A stretch of 64,000 bases of DNA from contig NZ_BMGG01000004.1 in assembly GCF_014640075.1 (NCBI RefSeq), positions 195,048-259,047 on the forward strand, written 5' to 3'. Source of the DNA: Chelatococcus reniformis. GTDB taxonomy: Bacteria; Pseudomonadota; Alphaproteobacteria; Rhizobiales; Beijerinckiaceae. Under the pieces are notes generated by a model that saw only the letters and a list, made by a program, of their open reading frames with translations, searched no databases and was not told where the DNA came from. The position numbers were made by a program, and so were the translations under genes. Of this stretch, positions 9,415 through 18,096 are shown one piece after another; position 1 is the stretch's first letter, and every line of letters begins with the position of its first letter.

Positions 9415-10395
9415 TTACGATCGCGCCTCGGCGGGTTTGGCCGCCTTGGCCTCCTCGAGCGCCTGCCACATCTCGACGTCGCGCTCGGCCGTCCAGATGC
9501 GCGGGTGCTCGATGCCCTTGGCCTCGTCGACGGCGCGGCTCACGTCGAAGGGCATGCAATGGTCGAAGATGACCCAGTGCCCATACTTGGGCCGCATGGC
9601 CTCCATGGCCACGTCGTAGATCTGGTTGAGCGAAGCGCCCTTGGCCACCCCCGCCTTGGCGATGGCGAAGAGGTCAGAGGTGAAGGCGGCCGTGCCGGCG
9701 ATCGCCTCGTCGACTTCGGCACGGCCGATCAGGCTGCGCCCGCGCCCGGGCACCAGCCGCTCGGCGCCGAGCGCCTTGACCGCGGCGAGCGTGGCCGGCC
9801 AGTCGGTGAAGTGGGCGTCGCCGCAATAGGGCGTGGCGCCGAACTCGACGGTGTCGCCGGCGAACAGCACCTTTTCCTTGGGCAGCCACACCACGGTGTC
9901 GCCCGCCGTATGGCTGCGGCCGATGTGGATGATCTGGACTTCGCGGTCGCCCAGCCAGAGGGTCATACGCTTGTGGAAGACGAGGGTGGGCCAGGTGAGG
10001 CCGGGGATGCTCTCCTTGCCGCGGAACAGGCGCGGGAAGCGGCCAATCTCGCTGTCCATGTCCTGCTGGCCGCGCTCGACGATGAGGTCGCGGGTGGCGT
10101 CGGAGGCGATGATCGTGGCGTCCCCGTAGGCCGAGGCGCCGAGGACGCGCACCGCGTGGTAGTGGCTCAGCACCACGTGCCGCACCGGCTTGTCGGTGAC
10201 GGCACCGATGCGCGCCAGCACGTCCTGGGCCATGGCGGGCGTGGCCTGGGCATCGACCACCAGCACGCTGTCGTCGCCGATGACGACGCCGGAATTGGGG
10301 TCACCCTCTGCCGTATAGCCGTAGAGGCCGGGCCCGAGCTCTTCGAACGAGACCTGCTTGTCGGCAAGGTCGGCGGTGCTGGCGAAACCTGACAT
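9415..10395 (-). CDS. MBL-fold metallohydrolase-like protein of the homogentisate operon
   Basis: A 326-residue protein of the metallo-beta-lactamase fold: SGVVIGDDSVLVVDAQAT, then LSHYHAVRVLGAS, GRSHTAGDTVVWLP and LFAGDTVEFG. The usual HxHxDH metal motif is altered to H78-Y-H80-A-V82-R83, so the second metal site has lost its Asp and third His while later His and Asp residues remain. It may bind one metal or be a specialised hydrolase. Its place between maiA and hmgA suggests a role in the same pathway, such as thioester or lactone hydrolysis or repair of a side product; that is inference. ATG at 10395 has AAAGGA upstream. Confidence 0.85.
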   Translation of the reverse strand: MSGFASTADLADKQVSFEELGPGLYGYTAEGDPNSGVVIGDDSVLVVDAQATPAMAQDVLARIGAVTDKPVRHVVLSHYHAVRVLGASAYGDATIIASDATRDLIVERGQQDMDSEIGRFPRLFRGKESIPGLTWPTLVFHKRMTLWLGDREVQIIHIGRSHTAGDTVVWLPKEKVLFAGDTVEFGATPYCGDAHFTDWPATLAAVKALGAERLVPGRGRSLIGRAEVDEAIAGTAAFTSDLFAIAKAGVAKGASLNQIYDVAMEAMRPKYGHWVIFDHCMPFDVSRAVDEAKGIEHPRIWTAERDVEMWQALEEAKAAKPAEARS

Positions 10396-10427
10396 GGTCG
10401 GTCCTTTCAGGGCAGCCGGAGCCGGAT

Positions 10428-11060
10428 CTACTCCGCGTCCGGCTGCCGGTCCGGCGCGGCGGCGGCGAAGGGGGCAAGCGCGTTGCAGGCGGTCTCGGCC
10501 GCCAGCAGGCGCGCAAGGTGCGACAGCTCGCAGCCGAAGCGGCGGGCGTTGTACAGCTGCGGCACCAGGCAGAGGTCCGCCAGCGTCGGCGCCGCGCCGA
10601 AGCAGAACGGCCCCGGGGCGCCGGCGAGCAGCGCCTGGCAGGCGTCGAGCCCCTCGCCGATGACCCAGCTCGCCCAGCCGGTGACCTCCGCATCGGCGAC
10701 GTCGAGCGCGCGCAGGCGCTCCTGCACCTTGAGGTTCTGCACGGGATGGATGTCGCAGGCGATGGCGTGCGCGAAGGCGCGGATGCGGGCGCGCTGCCAG
10801 GCGTCGCCCGGCAGCAATGGCGGATCGGGATGGGTTTCCTCGAGCCACTCGCAGATGGCCAGCGACTGGGTGAGCACGGCGCCGTCGCCGAGCTCGAGCG
10901 CCGGCACCAGGCATTGCGGATTGAGCCGTGCATAGGCCGGCGCCCGCTGGCCACCGTGGCGCAGGTGATGGAAGGCGTGTCCGGTCGCGACCCCCTTCAG
11001 GTTGAGCGCGATCCGCACGCGCCAGGCCGCCGTCGAGCGATAGTAGCCGTGCAGGATCAT
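10428..11060 (-). CDS. maiA: Maleylacetoacetate isomerase (zeta-class GST)
   Basis: Isomerises 4-maleylacetoacetate to 4-fumarylacetoacetate with glutathione, linking HmgA to FahA. The 210-residue protein has the thioredoxin-like domain with YYRSTAAWRVRIALNLKG (glutathione-site region), LVPALELGDGAVLTQSLAI (cis-Pro loop and glutathione-binding Gln-Ser), and the zeta-class helical domain with DIHPVQNLKV. The SSxSWRVRIAL signature is here RSTAAWRVRIAL. ATG at 11060 (MILHGYY) is preceded by GGGAGCGGAG. Length is normal for the family. Confidence 0.95.
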   Translation of the reverse strand: MILHGYYRSTAAWRVRIALNLKGVATGHAFHHLRHGGQRAPAYARLNPQCLVPALELGDGAVLTQSLAICEWLEETHPDPPLLPGDAWQRARIRAFAHAIACDIHPVQNLKVQERLRALDVADAEVTGWASWVIGEGLDACQALLAGAPGPFCFGAAPTLADLCLVPQLYNARRFGCELSHLARLLAAETACNALAPFAAAAPDRQPDAE

Positions 11061-11082
11061 GGCCGTCTCCGCTCCCTTCGCA

Positions 11083-11310
11083 TCAGGCGACGGCGTGCAT
11101 GGCGCGGTCCTCGCCACTCGGGACGAGGCCGCGCCGTGCCAGCGCCATGGCTTCGTCGAGCACGGTCCGGTCGCCGACGTGGTTGGCGAGCAGCAGGACG
11201 AGCTTGGCGTTCACCAGCCGGCTCTGTTCGGCCGTCAGGTCGCGATGGAGGCCGATCAGCGCTTCGTAGAAGCCGTCGGGATCGGCAATGTTGAGCTCGG
11301 TGGTCAGCAT
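11083..11310 (-). CDS. DUF2783 small protein
   Basis: A 75-residue acidic, helical protein (MLTTELNIADPDGFYEALIG) of the DUF2783 type, which I recall as commonly found beside FAD monooxygenase and homogentisate genes in alphaproteobacteria. No catalytic motif or signal peptide is visible. The ATG at 11310 has GAAGAGG just upstream and lies 7 bases after the monooxygenase stop. Its fixed position suggests an accessory role for the monooxygenase, but the function is unknown. Confidence 0.85.
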   Translation of the reverse strand: MLTTELNIADPDGFYEALIGLHRDLTAEQSRLVNAKLVLLLANHVGDRTVLDEAMALARRGLVPSGEDRAMHAVA

Positions 11311-11317
11311 GGCCTCT

Positions 11318-13003
11318 TCACCCCTGTCCGGTGGCGCGCGCCAGCGCCGCCTGTACGGCTTCGCCATGGAACTGCCGCCAGCGCGCACAGACGTGCTGAT
11401 CGGGCCGCAGCAGATAGAACGTCCCGGGCCGGGCGTCGTAGCGGTCGGCCGCGAGACCGGCGGCATCCTCCAGCACGGTCATGCCGTCCAGCGCCGGCAC
11501 CTGGGCGCCGGCCGGCGTCAACACCAGGATGGCGAGCGGCAGCGCGCCGCCGGCCGCGGCCCGGAGCGCCCGCAGCGTCTCGGCCGGCGGCGCATCGGGG
11601 CTGAAGTAGAGCCCGGTGAAGCCGCTGCCGGTCTCACGCAGCAGCCAAGCGTCCCGCCCTGCCGTGCGCACCGGCGCGTCCGCGGCCGGGGCGCCGGGCT
11701 CCATCGCCCCGCTGAACGGGCCCGTGTCAGCGCTGCTGAGCGGCGAGCCGCGATAGGTGCTGGGTGTCGATAGCCTGCCGCTGTTCACCAGCCGCCGTGC
11801 GAAGCCGCAGTCCCGGGCGAGCTCCAGCGTGGCGTCGCGGAACGCGAGGCTCGCCTCGTTCTTCGGGGTGATGAAATCGGTGCTGCGGGTCGAATTGAGG
11901 ATGTTCTCGTCCGCGGCGGCGATGCGCTCGCCGTCGTAACTGTCGAGCAGTGTCTCCGGCGCCAGGCCGCGCAGCACGAGGGCGAGCTTCCAGGCCAGGT
12001 TATCGGCGTCCTGTATGCCGCCGTTGGCGCCGCGGGCGCCGAAGGGCGACACGCCGTGGGCGCTGTCGCCGGCGAACAGCACGCGGCCGTGCCGGAAGCG
12101 GTCCATGCGCAGGCACGAGAAGGTGTAGACGCTCACCCAGTCCAGCTCGAACGCGGCGTCGGGGCCCAAGAGTGCCTGCACCCGCGCAATCACCCGCTCC
12201 GGGTCGCGCTCGATCTCGGGGTCGGCGTCCCACCCGAGCTGGAAGTCGATGCGCCAGATGTCGTCGGGCTGCCGGTGCAGCAGCACCGACTGGCCGCGGT
12301 GGAAGGGCGGATCGAACCAGAACCAGCGCTCGGTCGGCAGGTCGGCCGTCATGCGCACGTCGGCGATGAGGAAACGGTCGCGGAAGGTCTGGCCGGAGCT
12401 CTTCTGGCCGATATGGCCGCGGATGGCGCTGCGCGCGCCGTCGGCGGCGATGAGCCAGTCGCAGCGCAGGCGATAATCGCCCTCCGGCGTGGCGATCTCG
12501 AGCGTGACGCCATCATCGTCCTGGCAGACGCCCGTCACCCTGTTCTTCCAGCGGATCTCCAGGTTGGCGAACTCGGCCGCGCGCTCCAGCAGGTAGCCTT
12601 CCACGACATACTGCTGCAGATTGATGAAGGCCGGCCGCTGGTGACCGGCGTCCGGCTGGAGGTTGAAGCTGTAGACGGGCTCGTCGCGGAAGAAGACCTT
12701 GCCGAGATTCCAGGTGACGCCCTTGTCGACCATCCGCTGGCCGCAGCCGAGCCGGTCGAAGATCTCCAGCGTGCGCTTGGCGAAGCAGATGGCGCGCGAG
12801 CCGGTCGACAAGCGGTCGTCCTCGTCGAGGAGCAGGACCGGGATGCCTTGCCGGGCCAGATCGATGGCTGCGGTGAGGCCCACCGGCCCGCCGCCGACAA
12901 CGACCACCGGATGGCGGGCGGGCCGCGGCGCGTCCTGGTCGGGCGAGCGAGCGTAAGCGAATGTCAGGTTGCGGTAGTCGGGCGCGGACACTGCGCTCCT
13001 CAT
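11318..13003 (-). CDS. FAD-dependent aromatic hydroxylase (UbiH/MhpA-like)
   Basis: First gene of the operon. The 561-residue flavoprotein has the Rossmann FAD motif PVVVVGGGPVGLTAAIDLA, the DG motif LIAADGARSAIRGHIG and the second FAD motif RVLFAGDSAHGVSPFGARG, followed by a thioredoxin-like C-terminal domain as in MhpA-type hydroxylases. It probably uses NAD(P)H and O2 to hydroxylate a phenolic acid. Operon context suggests it makes homogentisate, for example from 3- or 4-hydroxyphenylacetate, but the sequence does not fix the substrate. I chose ATG 13003 (MRSAVSAP), preceded by GGGGAA; a GTG 8 codons upstream is possible. Confidence 0.88.
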   Translation of the reverse strand: MRSAVSAPDYRNLTFAYARSPDQDAPRPARHPVVVVGGGPVGLTAAIDLARQGIPVLLLDEDDRLSTGSRAICFAKRTLEIFDRLGCGQRMVDKGVTWNLGKVFFRDEPVYSFNLQPDAGHQRPAFINLQQYVVEGYLLERAAEFANLEIRWKNRVTGVCQDDDGVTLEIATPEGDYRLRCDWLIAADGARSAIRGHIGQKSSGQTFRDRFLIADVRMTADLPTERWFWFDPPFHRGQSVLLHRQPDDIWRIDFQLGWDADPEIERDPERVIARVQALLGPDAAFELDWVSVYTFSCLRMDRFRHGRVLFAGDSAHGVSPFGARGANGGIQDADNLAWKLALVLRGLAPETLLDSYDGERIAAADENILNSTRSTDFITPKNEASLAFRDATLELARDCGFARRLVNSGRLSTPSTYRGSPLSSADTGPFSGAMEPGAPAADAPVRTAGRDAWLLRETGSGFTGLYFSPDAPPAETLRALRAAAGGALPLAILVLTPAGAQVPALDGMTVLEDAAGLAADRYDARPGTFYLLRPDQHVCARWRQFHGEAVQAALARATGQG

Positions 13004-13075
13004 GGTGCGTTTCCCCGGCCGCGGCACGGATCCGGCCGTTGTCCGCGGCCGGCCTCAATTCGCGCTTGCTACATA

Positions 13076-13102
13076 ATGCGTAATATAGTCTTCTATGCGT
13101 AA
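13076..13102. promoter_or_regulatory. Candidate operator/promoter of the homogentisate operon and iclR
   Basis: The 121-base gap between the divergent operon and iclR holds an AT-rich patch with two direct copies of ATGCGTAA, at 13076-13083 and 13095-13102, 19 bases apart start to start, about two helical turns. Such spacing fits dimer or tetramer binding by the IclR protein encoded next door. No binding data can be inferred; the site is proposed from position and repetition. Confidence 0.5.
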
Positions 13103-13124
13103 GATTGATCCGGGAGAGTAAGCG

Positions 13125-13946
13125 ATGTCAAGTGCGGTCGCGGACGTCGTGCCGGTGCGGAATGCGGCCGGGCCGGCGGCCAAGGGCGGCGTCAACTCCG
13201 TGGAGGTCGCCGGCGATCTGCTGCGGGCGTTGTCGGAGACGACCGGGCCGGCGCGGCTCGCCGATCTGGCGCGCGCCGCCGGCCTGCCGTCGGCCAAGGC
13301 GCACCGCTATCTCGTCAGCCTCGTCCGCGCCGGCCTGGTCGAGCAGGATCCGGCCACCAGCCGCTACGATTTCGGGCCGCTGGCCTTGCGGGCCGGCGTC
13401 GTTGCGCTCGGCCGCTCGGACGTGCTCAAGCGCGCCGAGCGCACGCTCAACGCCATCGTCGAAGCGACGGGCGAGACCGCGGCGGCCGCGGTCTGGGGCA
13501 GCCACGGGCCCACCCTGGTGCGGCTGGTGGAAGCTCGCCACGAGCTCGCCAGCACGGTGCCGCTCGGACACGTCTGTGCGCTCACCTTCTCGGCCGCCGG
13601 GCTCGTTTATTGCGCCTTCGGCGAGGCCGAACGGCTGGCGCCACTGATCGGCCGCGAGCTGGCGCAGAGCCGGTCCGTCGGCCGTCGCGGTGCGCCGACG
13701 AGCCGGACGGAACTCGAGCGCCTGACCGATGCCATTCGCGCCCAGGGCTTCGCCACCGTCGCCGCCGAAGGCGACGGCGGGTTGGCGGCGGTCTCGGCCC
13801 CGGTGTTCGACGCCGCCGGCCGGATGCGCCTGGCGCTCACCGTGTTCGCGCGCGTCGGTCGCCTCGACGTCTCACCGCAAGGACCGGTCGCCGCGCTGAT
13901 GACCGGGGCGGTGCGATCCCTCGGGGCCGACCTGCACGGGCGGTGA
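13125..13946 (+). CDS. IclR-family regulator, HmgR-like by context
   Basis: A 273-residue regulator. Residues about 20-85 form the winged helix-turn-helix (SVEVAGDLLRALSETTGPAR, LADLARAAGLPSAKAHRYLV) and residues about 95-270 the IclR effector domain. The Ala/Pro-rich first 20 residues are probably disordered. The ATG has a GGGAGAGTAAGCG ribosome site. It is transcribed away from the homogentisate operon with a shared 121-base promoter region. IclR-type repressors control hmg operons in Pseudomonas, so homogentisate-responsive control is likely but inferred. Confidence 0.92.
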   Translation: MSSAVADVVPVRNAAGPAAKGGVNSVEVAGDLLRALSETTGPARLADLARAAGLPSAKAHRYLVSLVRAGLVEQDPATSRYDFGPLALRAGVVALGRSDVLKRAERTLNAIVEATGETAAAAVWGSHGPTLVRLVEARHELASTVPLGHVCALTFSAAGLVYCAFGEAERLAPLIGRELAQSRSVGRRGAPTSRTELERLTDAIRAQGFATVAAEGDGGLAAVSAPVFDAAGRMRLALTVFARVGRLDVSPQGPVAALMTGAVRSLGADLHGR

Positions 13947-14083
13947 AGCGTCCCCGGCAGTCACAAGCTTTCATTGTTGGCAGATCATGGTAGCCACGCG
14001 GCAGCGTGTGCTGCGCGCGTCGGCTGCGGCATGTGAGGTATGCCGCCCGTCGCACGTGGCAGGCGAAGGGATCAGGCTCGCGG

Positions 14084-14620
14084 ATGCAGAAGCGGCAGGT
14101 TGCAGCGCTACCTTACCATAGGAAGAGGGGCGTCAAGATCCTCCTGATCACGTCCAAGGAGACGCGACGGGCGATCATTCCCAAGGGCTGGCCGAAGAAG
14201 AAAAAGAAGGAGCACGCCGCCGCCGCCAAACGGGCGCGCCGCGAGGCCGGCCTCAAGGGCAAAGTCGGCAAGCAGCCCATCGGGGTCTACAGCTACTGGA
14301 AGCGCGGAAAGGGCCATTACGAGCTGTGTGAGGTCGCCGTCTACCCCCTTGCCGTCACCAGGCTCCGCAAGCGCTGGCGCGACATGAAGGATCGCCGCAT
14401 GCGCTGGTTTCCGCCCGACGATGCGGCCCTTCTGATCGACGAGCCGGACCTGAGCACTTTGATCCGTCAGTTCGCCAAGGAGTTTGCCGGGAAGCGGGGC
14501 AAGCCCAAGTCGTCGAAGCCATCCCCAGCGCGCGGTCGAAGTAACGGATCTCGCTCTGAGCGGATCGGGGTCGTCCACCACGGAACGACCAAGGAGCCCA
14601 GCGGTCCACCCACCGCTTGA
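14084..14620 (+). CDS. Nudix-like protein with a degenerate Nudix box
   Basis: 178 residues. The first 130 follow the diphosphoinositol-polyphosphate-type Nudix pattern seen in alphaproteobacteria: QVAALPYH, VKILLITSKETRRAIIPKGW, GKQPIGVYSYWKRGK, YPLAVTRL, MRWFPPDDAALLIDEP. The catalytic REAYEEAGV stretch reads K49-R-A-R-R-E-A-G-L57, so two of the three key glutamates are arginines and only E54 remains. The region is also very Lys/Arg-rich. It is probably not a normal Nudix hydrolase and may be decaying or repurposed, for instance for nucleic-acid or phosphate binding. The start is uncertain: ATG 14084 has a weak ribosome site. The tail after residue 135 is low-complexity. Confidence 0.7.
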   Translation: MQKRQVAALPYHRKRGVKILLITSKETRRAIIPKGWPKKKKKEHAAAAKRARREAGLKGKVGKQPIGVYSYWKRGKGHYELCEVAVYPLAVTRLRKRWRDMKDRRMRWFPPDDAALLIDEPDLSTLIRQFAKEFAGKRGKPKSSKPSPARGRSNGSRSERIGVVHHGTTKEPSGPPTA

Positions 14621-14799
14621 GTCTTCGGCGGCTCTCGCCTTTTCGTCGCACGGGCGCCGCCGCCTGTGGTCGACGCTGCCGCAGCCATGAATGCAGGACC
14701 AAGATCGCATCGCGGCAACGTGGGCTTGACGCTTTCTGCCGGATCCTAGACATGTCGCGACATCGGGCTCGCGCCCCCAGAGTCAAGACGAAGACCATC

Positions 14800-15885
14800 A
14801 TGAACGCGCCGGAGCGACCTATTTCGCGGCCATTCCGAGCAGGGCTTGGTCGGCGCCTGCCGCCGGGGCACATTCGCGTCGGGGTGGCGATCAAGGTTCC
14901 GGACGTGTTGGCTTCGTTCGGAGTCGATCTTGGCCCTCTGCTGGCGGCGGAAGGCGTTGCCGAGGACGTCTTCTCGGATCCGGACCATGCGCTGCCATTC
15001 GTGACCTTCTGCGGACTCATTTCGCGCTGCGCGGCCGCCGTCGCGCGGGACGACTTCGGCCTCCTCGTCTGCGAAGCCGCCTCCGCCTCCAATCTCGGTC
15101 TCGTCGGCTTTCTGCTCCAGCAGGCTCCGGACGTGCGGACGGCTTTGACCGATCTCGTGGGCTACCTCCACCATCATGACCGCGGGGCAGCGCCGTTCCT
15201 CGTGGTCGAGCACGGCACCGCATGTCTCGGATATGCCATCCACGAGCCTCATCTGCCGGCGACGGCGCAGATCCATGACGGCGCCCTTGCGACGGCGCTC
15301 AACATCATGCGGGCACTGTGCGGGGCGCAGTGGACGCTGCTGGAAGTCACCTTGACGCGGCCGCGCCCGGCGTCACCGGCTCGATACGAGCGGTTTTTCG
15401 ACGCTCCGGTCACCTTCGGCTCCGATCGCGACGCCCTCTATTTTCCCGAGAGCTGCCTCGCCACGCCGATCCCCCGGGCCGACCCGGCGCTGCGACGAAT
15501 GCTGGAGGAGCAGGTCGAGCTTCTGGAGCGCGAAGAAGTCGACAATGTTTCGGAGCAAACGCGGCGGTTGCTGCGCGCGGCGCTGCTGACGAGCCTGGGC
15601 TCGCTCGATGAGATCTGCCGGATGCTCGGCATGAGCCGCCGGACATTCGCGCGCCGGCTGACGGCCGAGGGCACCACCTTCAAGCGTATCGCCGATGAGG
15701 TCCGGTTCGATCTGGCCCGTCATCTCCTCGGGAGCACGGCGATGAGCGCGACCGAGATCGGGGCGATCGTCAGATTTTCGGAGGCCAGCGCCTTCAGCCG
15801 GGCCTTCAAGGGCTGGTCCGGAATGACGCCGCGCGAGTGGCGGCTCCGCTACGCGCGCTCCTCCGGCGGGATGGCTGCCGGCTGA
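14800..15885 (+). CDS. AraC-family transcriptional regulator
   Basis: A 361-residue regulator. Residues about 20-210 match the Arabinose_bd/OruR-type N-terminal ligand domain (VPDVLASFGVDLGPLLAAEG). The C-terminal 100 residues are the double helix-turn-helix: LGSLDEICRMLGMSRRTFAR and MSATEIGAIVRFSEASAFSR ending in GMTPREWR. The open frame extends upstream; ATG 14800 (MNAPERP) fits the usual N terminus best, while ATG 14752 is an alternative. No adjacent target is obvious: the Nudix-like gene is 179 bases upstream and an HdeA-like gene follows. Confidence 0.88.
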   Translation: MNAPERPISRPFRAGLGRRLPPGHIRVGVAIKVPDVLASFGVDLGPLLAAEGVAEDVFSDPDHALPFVTFCGLISRCAAAVARDDFGLLVCEAASASNLGLVGFLLQQAPDVRTALTDLVGYLHHHDRGAAPFLVVEHGTACLGYAIHEPHLPATAQIHDGALATALNIMRALCGAQWTLLEVTLTRPRPASPARYERFFDAPVTFGSDRDALYFPESCLATPIPRADPALRRMLEEQVELLEREEVDNVSEQTRRLLRAALLTSLGSLDEICRMLGMSRRTFARRLTAEGTTFKRIADEVRFDLARHLLGSTAMSATEIGAIVRFSEASAFSRAFKGWSGMTPREWRLRYARSSGGMAAG

Positions 15886-16043
15886 CGTTCGGCCGTCGGC
15901 GCCACGAGACGCAAACGAAAATTCCCCGGACGGTTCCGCTCGCGGGCCCGCTCCGTCAAGCTTCCGGCAAAATCCGTCAAACGCGGCGGCTCGGACTGTC
16001 GCATTGGCGGCCAGTGTGCTCGCCAAGTGGAGGATGTTCGAGA

Positions 16044-16400
16044 ATGAGCCGATCGCTGCTGTCCGCTGCCCTGTTCCTCGCGACCGTATCGGTGGCCGCC
16101 GCGCAGGCGCCAGTCCCTCTCGCGTCCTATGCCGACGCCAACGGGTTCCTCGACGTGCAGACACTGACGTGCGCCCAACTCGCCGATACCTATCAGGAGG
16201 ATGCCGATGCCCTGACCACCTGGTACAGTGGTTGGTACAACGGCCTGGCGCACAAGCACTATGCCGATATCCGCAAGGGCAAGCTGATCGAGCACGAGGT
16301 CATCGTTTACTGCAAGGCAAACCGAGACAAAAAGATCATCGAGGCCATCGCCCACGTCTTCAAGGATGAGCGCGCCAAGCTCGGCATCGAGATGAGATAG
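16044..16400 (+). CDS. HdeA/HdeB-like periplasmic protein
   Basis: 118 residues with a signal peptide (MSRSLLSAALFLATVSVAAA|QAP). The mature part has the HdeA-type pattern: two cysteines about 47 residues apart in LTCAQLADTYQ and VIVYCKANRD, likely joined by a disulfide, with a Tyr/Trp-rich centre (TTWYSGWYNGLAHKHY). HdeA proteins are small periplasmic chaperones active under acid stress; members in alphaproteobacteria are less well understood. A GGAGG about 10 bases upstream supports the ATG at 16044. Confidence 0.78.
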   Translation: MSRSLLSAALFLATVSVAAAQAPVPLASYADANGFLDVQTLTCAQLADTYQEDADALTTWYSGWYNGLAHKHYADIRKGKLIEHEVIVYCKANRDKKIIEAIAHVFKDERAKLGIEMR

Positions 16401-16414
16401 CAAGCGCCTGACTT

Positions 16415-16443
16415 GAGCCGCGCCACCGGCCGAAGCGCGGCTC
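16415..16443 (+). terminator. Hairpin after the HdeA-like gene
   Basis: GAGCCGCGC at 16415-16423 pairs perfectly with GCGCGGCTC at 16435-16443 across an 11-base loop, 15 bases after the stop. No U-run follows, so it may be a weak terminator or an mRNA-stabilising hairpin. Confidence 0.5.
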
Positions 16444-16585
16444 TGCCGCGAGCGCGGCGGCGGTCGACCCGCGTGCTCCGCCGCGCGTCGTGCAAGTACA
16501 CCTGCGATTTTCACGATTACTTCAGCCTGGGCTTGAGGGTAATGTCGCCCGCCCGCGTTCGGGCAGAGCGCTTCAGGAGGGAACG

Positions 16586-18016
16586 ATGAACATCACGCGT
16601 CGTATGGCCATGCTCGGCAGCCTCGGAGTTCTGGCTGGCGGCATCGGCGGGGCCGCCCGGGCCGATTGGGGCGCCGACCTGGCGGACCTGGGCGAAGGGC
16701 TCGATGATTTCTGGCTGGCCACGGACGCTTATATCTTCGGCTACCCGCTGGTCACCATGGAGATGACCCGGCGTGTCATGACCAATGTGGCTGCGCCGGA
16801 GGGCACGCGGGCCCCCATGGGGCAGTTGGTCAAGATGCGGCACTATCCGGATGCCTCGTTTCGGGACGTGACGGCGCCGAATGCCGACACGCTCTATACG
16901 ACGACGTGGTTCGACGTCAGCAAGGAGCCGTGGGTGGTGAGCGTGCCCGACATGAAGGGACGCTACTTCCTGCTGCCGATGCTTGACGGCTGGACGACCG
17001 TCTTCGACGTGCCGGGCTCGCGCACCACCGGTACCGGCGCCCAGACCTTCGCCGTCACCGGGCCCGGCTGGTCCGGCACGCTTCCCGCCGGCGTGCGGCA
17101 GTATAAGTCGCCGACCAGTATCGTATGGCTCCTCGGCCGCATCTATTGCACCGGGACGCCGGAGGACTACGCGGCGGTTCATGCCCTCCAGGATCAGTTC
17201 AAGGTGACGCCGCTGAGCGCGTACGGCAAGGACTACACGCCTTCGCCGGGCAAGGTCGATGCCTCGATCGACATGAAGACGGCCGTTCGCGAACAGGTCA
17301 ACCGCATGGATGCGGTGGAGTACTTCACGCTGCTTGCGCAGCTCATGAAGGACAATCCCCCGTCATGGTCGGACGCCGCGGCCGTTGGGCGCTTCGCCAA
17401 AATCGGCCTCGTCCCGGGCCAAGACTTCGACAAGTCCAAGCTCAAGGCCGACTTTGTGCGACGCGTTCCCTCGATCGCCTTCGATCGCATCATGCTCCAG
17501 TTCAAGGTGAACGACGCCGTTCAGCACATCAACGGCTGGAACTTCACGACTAAGACGGGCCTCTACGGCACCGACTATCTCATGCGAGCCTTGATTACGG
17601 CGATCGGCCTCGGCGCCAACCGGCCGCAGGATGCGGTCTATCCGACGTCGCTCAAGGCGGCCACTGGTGAGGACTACGACGGGTCCAGCAAATACGTCAT
17701 GCACTTCGCCAAGGGCCAGTTGCCGCCCGTGGAGGGTTTCTGGTCGCTGACCATGTATGACAGCAAGTATTTCTTCGTCGCCAACCCGATCAACCGCTAC
17801 TCGGTCAGCCCCCGCCAGGACTTGAAGCCGAATGCGGACGGCTCGGTGGACCTCTACATCCAGAAGGACTCGCCCGGCCCCGACAAGGAGTCGAACTGGT
17901 TGCCGGCACCTGCAGGCAAATTCCTGCTGATGTTGCGCATGTACTGGCCGGAGGAGACCGCCCCCTCGATCATCGACGGCTCGTGGACAATACCGCCGGT
18001 CAAGAAGGTCAGCTGA
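16586..18016 (+). CDS. DUF1254/DUF1214 secreted protein
   Basis: A 476-residue protein with a Tat-like export signal (NITRRMAMLGSLGVLAGG, cleavage probably after ARA). The N-terminal half has the DUF1254 pattern (DAYIFGYPLVTMEMTRRVM, APNADTLYTTTWFDVSKEPW) and the C-terminal half the DUF1214 pattern (GFWSLTMYDSKYFFVANPIN, RYSVSPRQDLKPNADGSVDL). The family is widespread and its activity is not settled. The start has a very good ribosome site (AGGAGGGAACG). It is a single gene followed by a strong terminator. Confidence 0.9.
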   Translation: MNITRRMAMLGSLGVLAGGIGGAARADWGADLADLGEGLDDFWLATDAYIFGYPLVTMEMTRRVMTNVAAPEGTRAPMGQLVKMRHYPDASFRDVTAPNADTLYTTTWFDVSKEPWVVSVPDMKGRYFLLPMLDGWTTVFDVPGSRTTGTGAQTFAVTGPGWSGTLPAGVRQYKSPTSIVWLLGRIYCTGTPEDYAAVHALQDQFKVTPLSAYGKDYTPSPGKVDASIDMKTAVREQVNRMDAVEYFTLLAQLMKDNPPSWSDAAAVGRFAKIGLVPGQDFDKSKLKADFVRRVPSIAFDRIMLQFKVNDAVQHINGWNFTTKTGLYGTDYLMRALITAIGLGANRPQDAVYPTSLKAATGEDYDGSSKYVMHFAKGQLPPVEGFWSLTMYDSKYFFVANPINRYSVSPRQDLKPNADGSVDLYIQKDSPGPDKESNWLPAPAGKFLLMLRMYWPEETAPSIIDGSWTIPPVKKVS

Positions 18017-18043
18017 CCGACGGAGCCGGTGATCGACTGAGAG

Positions 18044-18066
18044 AGGGGCTCCAGGCGAGCCCCTTT
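18044..18066 (+). terminator. Rho-independent-type terminator
   Basis: AGGGGCTC (18044-18051) pairs perfectly with GAGCCCCT (18057-18064) over a 5-base loop, followed by TT. It lies 28 bases after the DUF1254 stop, before the convergent epoxide hydrolase gene. Confidence 0.75.
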
Positions 18067-18096
18067 CGCTGCCGGCCGGGCGATGCCGCGCGTGGG

